Source of the DNA: Bombyx mori | Taxonomy: Eukaryota > Arthropoda > Insecta > Lepidoptera > Bombycidae | DNA length: 64,000 nt | Assembly (NCBI RefSeq): GCF_030269925.1 | Contig: NC_085119.1 | Span: forward strand, 15,349,001-15,413,000 | Reading direction: 5' to 3' | Shown: in pieces, positions 56,035 to 64,000 of the stretch | Position numbering within the stretch: the stretch's first letter is position 1 | Layout of the letters: every line of letters begins with the position of its first letter | Program-made: the position numbers and the translations under genes | Notes under the pieces: model-generated | Database searches by the model: none | Told to the model about the DNA's origin: nothing | Seen by the model: the letters and a program-made list of their open reading frames with translations, nothing else

Positions 56035-56445
56035 CAACTATTGGAACAGTGATGGTTAAATCAACATGCCACATGGCGGTAGTCTCGTGGGTCAGGTTTA
56101 AATATTTTATTTATTTGTCCTTTTTTACTTTCACGAGACTCTGTGGAATGGTAATCTCGACGCGCATTTATTATCACAATATCAGGCTTATTGGTGACTG
56201 TACGTGATAACAGGACAGTCAAAGTAGAGCGTAACATTACCATGTTCAAGAAATGGTTGAGGTTAGTGTTGGCAGTTAGAGAAAGTAGAATCGACAAAAC
56301 CATATTTTAGAACAAGTTGTTGATGGATAATCATAGCCACTTGGCTATGTCTATGCAAATACTCGTTTTTAGCAAAACGAGAACCGCCAGAAACAATATG
56401 ACTATGGCTCAAAAATATCGATCGTCCCATCCCTTAATACCTTTA
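56035..56445 (-). pseudogene. R4/Dong-type LINE relic, strongly decayed
   Basis: Minus-strand pieces in several frames (GTTACGCTCTACTTTGACTG, NKPDIVIINAR, CATCAACAACTTGTTCTAAA) parallel the C-terminal endonuclease region at 50245-50810 at the DNA level. A (TTA)n run borders it at 56448-56461. Confidence 0.6.
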
Positions 56446-56469
56446 TTATTATTATTATTAAGTTTCAAG

Positions 56470-58690
56470 TATATTCTATAACTTCCATCACTTAAGGACT
56501 TTGAACCTATGCCTAACAACTTCGCGTCAGAAATAGGGTGGATGATGTTACCAAGCCGTAAATACTGACAAATTGCCCTTAAACGTAGTAATGATGCAAA
56601 CTCGCAATTTTTTCTCATTTAATTTTTAAAAGTTTCTGGTCTTCGCCTAAGGATGTATGCGTGGATTATGGAAACTTTTTTCATAAGGAGAAGTAAGGAT
56701 AATCGTTTTGTTAAAATAAAACAAGAGACACCCCTAAGGTATTATTCTCTTTTTAAGCTGTTAAATACATACATTTCCTGTCGACTTGCGAGTAGTAAAC
56801 TAATTCCTTTTGGAGTTTAAAGATCAAATGCGATTTGATAATAAATCTTAATTATTTACTGCTAGTAGCTTGTAACCTAACAGCACACAAGATATGGCGC
56901 TAAATCGACCCATAGCTAAATAGATAGTTCGTGAATCCGTTCGTTTATTATTTGATCTTGGATCGTCTCACTTTTCGATCCATACTGAAAGTAATTGTTT
57001 ATGTATGTATTTATTACTAATCACCACATCATCAGCTCACTTCTAACTGTCGTTATATTTTTGTGTTAATTTCTTGATTTCGTTTTTAGCAAGGATCGGT
57101 TGGTCGTATAACACCCAGAACAACACAACGAACAGAAATACAAAAAAAAAAACAAGAAAACAAATACTGTAACTTAAAATTAATTGCGGATTTAAACTGT
57201 AATGTTTACGTATTAAAAGCGCTAAATAAAAAAATATTTATTAGTGAAGTTAAAGGAATCTTAAAAACTACACAAACCCGTTAGGCATAATACTTAATAA
57301 AAGTAAAATGAATTTAATAAAACAAAGAAAATCATAAGCAGAAAAAAAAAGAAATGATCAAAAAGAACCCACGGTCTTAATTAAAAACCAACCATTATAT
57401 TTTTTTTTCTAAAAACAAAAAAGGAAACACGGCCGCACTAATCAAACCATCAAACCCTGCAACCCAGAGAGAAATAATAAAATAACCATCGACTTCCTGA
57501 TAAAGGCAATTCCGAGTCTCGGCGAAGAAAAAATAAAAATATATATAAAAAAGATAAATTCTCCCTTTGCATTTTATTTCATCCGCGGCCCGAAGCTTCC
57601 TTTTGTTCTGAGTGATTTATGAAGTAATGGTAACCTTACAAAACATTTAACATCGGCCAACGATGTAAGTAAATGGAAATGAAAATTCGTAAACAAACGC
57701 AAGAGGAAATGGCTGGCTTATTTGTAATTCAAAATAACACAAAAAAGAAAAATAAAACGCTGCGGTTTGAATTTTAGATTGCGATCGTGATTTTACTGGT
57801 GAACGCTAATAAATGAAGTGACAATGCGCAATGAAATAATTTAATAGTTTTGTTTTCATGTACGCTTCTTTTAAAATCCATAAGAGGTTTGAAGGTCGGT
57901 CTAACTACTCTAATCATATTTTAACAACTGTAATTTATTTTTTGAGTTTATGGCCTGGTATCTAGCCCTTTAGGCCAAAGCTGTCATTTTTCAAGTATCT
58001 ATGAAACATAGATTATACACTTAATATTTGAGATCTGAAAATTGACCTGCCTAGATAAGAGAGGAGAAACTATTGGATAACAATTTTCTTTGTAGCATTT
58101 GATGATTTTACCATTATATTATATATATTACAGAACTACTGAAATAATTCACAAATTTTCGATCATCCATTGCATTTTAGATGGCATCGACATCATTTTG
58201 CCACTACCACCCCATGACCATTTGCTAAATAATATAGGTACAGATGCAAAAGCATTTTAGTTATTTCGATTTAAGGGCTTACTGATATAACCTAAAAAGG
58301 GCCTCCGATTTGTTAAGCGAATACGTACCGATCCATATTACGACGACTCTTGATTAGATTCAAGTTAACGATCTCGTTCATTAGCGAAGTTCGTAAGTAA
58401 CGCGAATTACATCTTCGCCTCAATAATTTGATGACTCTCGAGAAACAAAATTAATTATGTGATTATTGCTTTCCAAGTGGGAGCTGCGTAATGGGACATC
58501 GAATACTTGGATGCTAGACGTTCATTTGCTTTAGTGGAAGAAGGAAAGACTTTGATGAGATATATATTTTTAACTAGTGTGGACATGCTGCTCATCTGTA
58601 TTAAGTGGTGGAAACGATAGGCAACAAGGACCCAGATTCTGCTACTCACCTTGAGGCATAGACTTGAGGATTGAGGACATAGACACAGCA
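56470..58690. other. Long gene-free AT-rich region
   Basis: About 2.2 kb without supported features; very A-rich between 57110 and 57560. Confidence 0.5.
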
Positions 58691-58699
58691 TGAACTGAC

Positions 58700-58945
58700 T
58701 TTTTTTATTTTATTGTTTAGATGGGTGGACGAGCTCACAGCCCACCTGATGTTGACTGGTTACTAGGGCCCATAGACATCTACAACGTAAATGCGCCACC
58801 CACCTTGAGATATTAGTTCTAAGGCCTCAAGTATAGTTACAACGGCTGTCCCACCCTTCAAACCGAAACTCATTACTGCTTCACGGCAGAAATAGGCAGG
58901 GTTGTGGTACCTACCGGTGCGGAATCACAAGAGGTCTACCACTAC
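58700..58945 (-). mobile_element. Bm1 SINE body
   Basis: TTTTTATTTTATTGTTTAG to CAAGAGGTCTACCACTACTAG on the minus strand. Confidence 0.88.
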
Positions 58946-59059
58946 TAGACTAATTATCCGTGTACATTGATAGCACGTTCTATTAGATGGTAGCCAAAAA
59001 CATTACATACAGCAAGAGGTACGTTGAACCGCAAGAGTTGGCTTCTCCTGGTTACGGCA

Positions 59060-59345
59060 TAATAATATGCTGTCTACGGATTGAGGCAAAATAACATTCT
59101 CTCTCTCTGTTTTTCTTCCCAGCTATTTATCTCACATGGTGGTTGGGTCAGTTTTCCTTACTTTACTCCTCCACTTCGCTCTGTCTTCGACATCCTCGTC
59201 AGCAACATCGCATATCCCTTTGTCCTCAGCACTACATCCTTCCACCTTGTAATAACCTTCTGCGGCACACAAATAAATACAAGAAGGAAGACAACAACGC
59301 AACAATTTCTTAACATTGACAAGATGAAAGAAAGCCATTCAAATT
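59060..59345 (-). pseudogene. Possible LINE C-terminal fragment
   Basis: The minus-strand frame contains VADEDVEDRAKWRSKVRKTD followed by PTTM and a stop. An aspartate-rich DRAKWR...DP ending is common at the C-terminus of several LINE ORF2 proteins. The rest is not recognisable. Confidence 0.4.
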
Positions 59346-59608
59346 TATTTAAAAACATTCGACGGTAATTGCTTATTGTAAATTATTGCGCCAATTTGTT
59401 TTCTTTGTCTACACTGAGCTGGCAGATTAAATGCCATCATTCAGCTTGAGAGATTCTAAGAGTTTTTCTTCAACGGCATTAAGTTCAGATTTTACTTTAT
59501 GTCGTGTAGGTACTAAATAAATACACCCATGACAAATCTGTTCAGCATAGACAAAAGTCACTAAGGTCACCAAGGACCCAAGTTTAGATGATATCGGAAC
59601 AAGGGCTC

Positions 59609-60093
59609 CTTTTTTATTGCTTAGCTGGGCTCACGTCCCAACTAGGGCTAAATGGTTATCGGCGTCCGTAGACATCAGCAACGTAAATGCCGCTTACTCA
59701 CCATAAGACGCGAAGTCTAAGTCTTGATTGTAGAGTATAACGACTGTCCCGGCCTTGAAACGCTTTCCTGATTCGCGGCAAAAATAGGCATAGTGGTAGT
59801 GGTGGTGGTGGTGGTAGGCTTGTGTGTCCGCACGGGTAAGTACCACCACCCCCCCCTATTTCTGCCGTGAAGCAATAATGCGTTTCGATTTGAAGGGTGG
59901 GGCAGCCGTTGTAACTATACTAAGACCTTAGGACTCATATCTCAAGATGGGTGGGCATTTACGTTGTACATGTCTGTGGGCTCCAGTAACCACTTAATAC
60001 CAGGTGGGCTGTGAGCTCGTTCACGCATCTAAGCAATAAAAAAGGCAACTGTCTGGCTGTTGCGGGCTCAGAGGATAGTCTACCACCATTAAA
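59609..60093 (-). mobile_element. Bm1 SINE, diverged, split by another Bm1
   Basis: The 3' part is at 59609-59800 (TTTTTATTGCTTAGCTGGG ... AAATAGGCATAGTGGT). The missing 5' part reappears after the inserted copy, at about 60046-60093 (TTGCGGGCTCAGAGGATAGT then CTACCACCATTA). Confidence 0.75.
59808..60044 (+). mobile_element. Bm1 SINE body nested in an older Bm1
   Basis: GGTGGTGGTAGGCTTGTGTG to AAGCAATAAAAAAGG; much closer to consensus than its host copy, so it is the later insertion. Confidence 0.85.
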
Positions 60094-60094
60094 G

Positions 60095-60465
60095 TGTGGG
60101 GGTTTTCATGTGCACATCCTCCGGTATGTCCACGTCAGATATGTATTTATTCAACCCTTAATCTCAGTAGAAATGTTTCCCTTCGCAGAATACACGAGTT
60201 ACATTACCAATGGCTTACGATTTGAATCATGATCTTAAACCATCATCCTTGCTGTTGAATATTAATGAAACTCGAATTGGCCGTTACACAAAACGACTAA
60301 GATTTCCGGAGATTAGTCGTTTCTGCTGTTCGGATTTATTCATAGCGACTTGTATTCTGTGAAGTTTGAGTACCTTAAGATTTGAATTTTGAGTTTAAGT
60401 AACATAATCATTATAAGAAAGGTAAAAAAAAAACAATCCGGTCACAAAGAAAGCTGGCGAATCGT
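60095..60465. other. Gene-free spacer
   Basis: Nothing recognised. Confidence 0.5.
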
Positions 60466-60469
60466 ATTA

Positions 60470-63400
60470 TTGTTATAGTGTATTAAACACTGCCACGCCT
60501 GGGAAGACGGCAGGACACACTCCGGCGAGGTGGGCAACAATCGGCCGGAGCGTTGGGGACTATTGGGAGAGAAACCGGCGAACTATACGGGCATTATCGA
60601 GCAAGACTGCCTTTTGCATTTGGGCCACCACCGACTTTTTGTTGAGACCAAGCCTCTCGAGATGTTTTGAGAGGCTTTTAGGGACCAAACCATTCACCGA
60701 CACAACTACCGGGATTATTTCTGTAGATACCACCCTCCACATGTCGGTCACCTCGTGCGCCAGGTCCAAATATTTGGTCTTTTTATCTGCCTCGACCCGC
60801 ACGAGGTTCTCGTCGTAGGGGATGGTGATATCCACCAGAAATACCCGAGACTCCGTCCGGTCCATCAGCACGATATCAGGCTTATTCGCAAGAATAGTCC
60901 TGTCCGTAATGATGGGCCGGTCCCAGTAGAGCTTGGCACGGTCGTTTTCGAGTACAGCGTCCGGCTGGTACTTATAATACGGTAGCCTCTGTTCGATGAG
61001 GCCATACTTAAGGGCGAGCTCTTGGTGGAGGATTCTGGCTGCTTGGTTATGTCTGTGCAAGTACTCAGTGTTAGCAAGCATAGAACAACCAGAGGTGACA
61101 TGTCTGAGGGATTCACCCGGTCGGCGGCATAATCGACAGATGTCAGCTGTCCCATCCCTCAGAATGTGCTTCCTATAGTTGTTCGTCCTGATAACCTGAT
61201 CCTGTATTGCACAGACAAAACCCTCGGTTTCCCCAAAGAGGTCACCGAATCGCAGCCAGTGCACGGAGGCTTCTTTGTCCACGTGGGGCTCATGCAGTGC
61301 CTGAAAGAAGCGTCCGTGCAGCTCTTTCCCTTTCCATATGGCCTCACGGTCAGAGGTACTGAGTACCGCCGGTGATTGCCACCCGTCTCTGGCCAGGGCT
61401 AGCGGGGTCAGTCCTTTGTCGCATTCCATGACCTCTCTGTGCATCACACTGTCAGCCCTCGATAGGAAATATTCCCTGAGACTGCACACCCCACTGTTGT
61501 GCATGACCTTGGCGCTAAGTAGGCCCCGGCCACCACACTTCCGCGGAATGTACAATCTCATTACCGAGGACTTCGGGTGGAGCATCCTATGGAGGGTCAT
61601 AATTGAGCGGACTTTTCTATCCAGGGCATCCAGTTCGGTCTGAGTCCACCTGAGCACGCCGAAGGTATACAACAGGACGGGCATCGCCCAGCCGTTAAAC
61701 GCCCTTGTCTTATTCACGCCCGACAAAAGGCTCTTACACACTTTTGTCAAACGTTCATAAAACACGTCGCATGCAGCCTGTTTGACGACCGCCACGTCAA
61801 TACCTAAATTTTGCGACATGCCCAGGTACCGGTATGTTTCTCCCTCGGAGAGTGCCCGAAGGTTTATCCCATCGGATACAGGTAAACGATCCGATGAGAC
61901 TATGCTCCCTCTCTCTACATGGACAACCGCACACTTGTCGACTCCCAGCCTCATCCTAATGCGACTACTGAAATCACAAGTGATGTCAAGCAGTCGCCTG
62001 AGGCCTGCAGCATGAGGAGCGTACAACTTGAGGTCATCCATGTAGAACAAGTGGGACACCTTCAAGCCCCCCCTTCGGAACTGAAAGCCTGTCCTCGAAG
62101 CCTCCAGTAATGAACTGAGAGGATTCAGGGCCAGGCAAAACCACAATGGACTCAGACAATCACCCTGAAATATACCCCGATTCACCTTTATTCGGTCTTC
62201 TACAGCCGACAGCCGCACACCGGATAGACTAAGCATTGTACTCCATTGCCCCATACAGGCACCGAGGAAGTCTCGAACTGTATCGTCTATCTTATACAGC
62301 TCGAGGACCCTCTTCAGCCATGTATGGGGGACCGAGTCAAATGCCTTTTTATAATCTATCCAGGCGGCAGAGAAATTTCGTCGGTTGCGTTTGACCTGCT
62401 GGCCAGCTACCGCGTCGATCAAGAGGAGTTCCTTAGTACCGCGGCTACCACGCCTACACCCGTTCTGGGCACCAGACAGTACTCGACAGCTGTCTATGTG
62501 GTGTGAGATCTTAGTTTCCAGAACGGATGTCAGTGTCTTATAGGTGGTAGGAAGACACGTTATTGGCCGGTACTATGCCGGATCCGCGGTACTTTCCGAT
62601 TTTGGAATGAGGTGAGTGATCCCAGTAGTGAGGAAGGCGGGGAGCACTTTTGTATCTAGGGCTTCCTGGAACTGTCTGGCGAGGGTTTCGTGACAAGCCC
62701 GGAAACTTTTTAGCCAGTAAAGCTGCAGTCCGTCGCAGCCTGGAGACTTCCAGTGTGAAGAACTACAGACTGCAGCCTTAATATCACCTTTGCTGATAGT
62801 AACCGGGCTCATCGGTGGTATGCCCGCACACGAGTCCTCAATGACCTGCATCCAGGAGCCCTCCACATGCTCCACAGGTCTTGACCACAAGTTGCGCCAG
62901 AATGTGACCATCTCCTGTCCAGCTGGACGTTCGGTGACGGCGCTAACATTGGCCTGTTCTAGGGACCTGTAGAACTTCCTCTGATCACTCACGAAGAGGC
63001 GATTCTGGCGATACCTTTGAACTCGTTCCGAGTACCGCCGGATGCGCTTGCTCCAAGCAGCCACCTTCTGCTTCAGGAGGTCTATGCGATCTGCCAGCTG
63101 TTGTGCATTTGGCACTGCAGGGCCTAAGCCACACCTCGCAAACGCAATTCTGACAAACCGCAAGACTCTCGGCCTCGTGTTGCCCGTCCTGAAGCTAATC
63201 AGTTTGCCGATAAGGACTCTAGCGTCACTGATACGACGTTCAATTCTGCGCTTCCAAGCAGGCTCGGCTTCTCTCACACGCTGAGCGTCGGCAGCTGTCA
63301 CCTGCCGATTTGGCTGGAGCTTGGCGCCGATATACCGACATACTGCCATTGCGGCGCCAAACAGGATTGAATTCGTATCAGTGAGGCTGCTGCTGTTCTC

Positions 63401-64000
63401 CAAATATGGAAGCAGCATCTCGTTAACGGCCTCAACGACATTCCGACTATGGTGACTCTGAGCTATTTTGGGGATCCGGGGTCTCGCGTCGAGAGGCATC
63501 TCACGCACTTCCAGAATCGCCTCTTCAAGAATCCTCCTGATCTGCTCGTTGTCCTGGGAAGCTATTCCATCCGCCCCTCCGTCAGCAGCCAATGGTTGGT
63601 AACCAGTGTCTACCGCACCGCCGACATTTAAGTCCTGCATAGATGCGATAGACACACGTCCTTCAGCTGGTGCAAGAGAGGAAGCCGGAACAGCCTCGAG
63701 TCGTAGTTGTTCGAGTTCGTTTGCGCTGAAGATGTTAGAGCGCATTATGAAACGAACTCGGTCGGCTAGGTTCTGGTCTGTGATGTGTGTCAGCGATGGC
63801 TCAAGCGCTTGAAAATTACGAAGCAGTCTTGCTCGACGCCCTGTGCCGCCTGTTTCTCCCCCCACAGCCCCAAAGTGGGCGCGCATGACATTGGAATTTT
63901 GTTCACGGGTCCATCGCATGCGCCGCCCTCCACCGAGTGCGGGTGTCTGTTGCGGAGTCCTTGTGGACTCTGCAGGCACCAAGCCTCCCGGTGGTGATGA
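60470..64000 (-). mobile_element. R4/Dong-type LINE, runs off the window end
   Basis: A single long ORF on the minus strand with central RT and a C-terminal endonuclease of restriction-enzyme type identifies the R4 clade, of which Dong from B. mori is the founding silkworm member. The GC-rich coding part ends abruptly near 60470, where AT-rich DNA with TAA-like repeats (TAACAATAATAC on the minus strand) begins. The 5' end is outside the window. Confidence 0.85.
60560..64000 (-). pseudogene. R4/Dong ORF: reverse transcriptase and restriction-like endonuclease, one amber stop
   Basis: The frame is open from the window edge to 62573, where a TAG (62573-62575) interrupts STADPA/YRPITCLPTTY, then open again to 60560. 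The N-terminal region contains GGGRRMRWTREQN and GTGRRARLLRNF, probably nucleic-acid binding. RT motifs: YRPITCLPTTYKTL, WIDYKKAFDSVPH (motif A), IFQGDCLSPLWFCLALNPLS, LFYMDDLKLYAPH (catalytic YMDD). Next come a zinc-knuckle-like CRLCRRPGESLRHVTSGC and an endonuclease core KPDIVLMDRTESRVFLVDIT. The product ends RIVRRFLSQ. One nonsense change (a CAG codon at this site would keep the YRP motif) is the only lesion seen, so the copy died recently or reads through. The ORF start is not in the window. Confidence 0.9.

Noticed and set aside
60755..63997. Many plus-strand ORFs of 60-101 codons
   Set aside because: Antisense shadows of the GC-rich R4/Dong ORF.

Overview
The window looks like lepidopteran nuclear DNA, most likely from Bombyx mori or a very close relative. 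The main reasons are about two dozen copies of a SINE I recognise as Bm1 (tRNA-like head, body ending in GCAATAAAAAA), R4/Dong-type and RTE-type LINEs, and several short Helitrons typical of Lepidoptera. There is no bacterial or phage gene organisation, no CRISPR array and no rRNA. Identification is from recognition of repeat families, not from a database search.

Layout. 0-7.5 kb: a Helitron remnant, a repeat with palindromic ends, and two first exons (minus strand, 3267-3489 and 6907-7156) that look like a tandem pair of small secreted-protein genes. SINE and LINE tails lie between and inside them. 7.5-14 kb: AT-rich spacer with Bm1 copies, a full-length Helitron (10.5 kb), a Jockey/CR1-like LINE tail and an RTE tail. 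14.2-17.0 kb: a nearly complete RTE-type LINE on the minus strand with two in-frame stops. 17-28 kb: spacer with Bm1, Helitron and LINE tails, a candidate solo LTR (25.3 kb) and the best full-length Bm1 (27.26-27.69 kb). 28.8-33.2 kb: an apparently intact two-ORF LINE with an 11-bp target duplication, nested in a short Helitron. 33-43 kb: mostly gene-free, with GC-rich retroelement tails, a mariner relic, a Helitron and a large GT minisatellite. 43.5-44.7 kb: a truncated U1 snRNA sequence inside a repeat shared with the 1.4 kb locus, then an internally deleted mariner. 45-60 kb: Bm1, Helitrons and two decayed R4/Dong relics. 60.5-64 kb: a long R4/Dong-type LINE ORF on the minus strand, broken by one amber codon and running off the window end.

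The coding content is therefore almost entirely mobile-element protein (endonuclease and reverse transcriptase). The only host-gene candidates are the two secreted-protein exons and the U1 fragment. Functionally, the clearest relation is that the Bm1 SINE and the Jockey/CR1-like LINE fragments end in nearly the same 3' sequence, which suggests that the LINE machinery copies the SINE. Many entries are relics; coordinates of degenerate repeats are good to roughly 10-20 bases.
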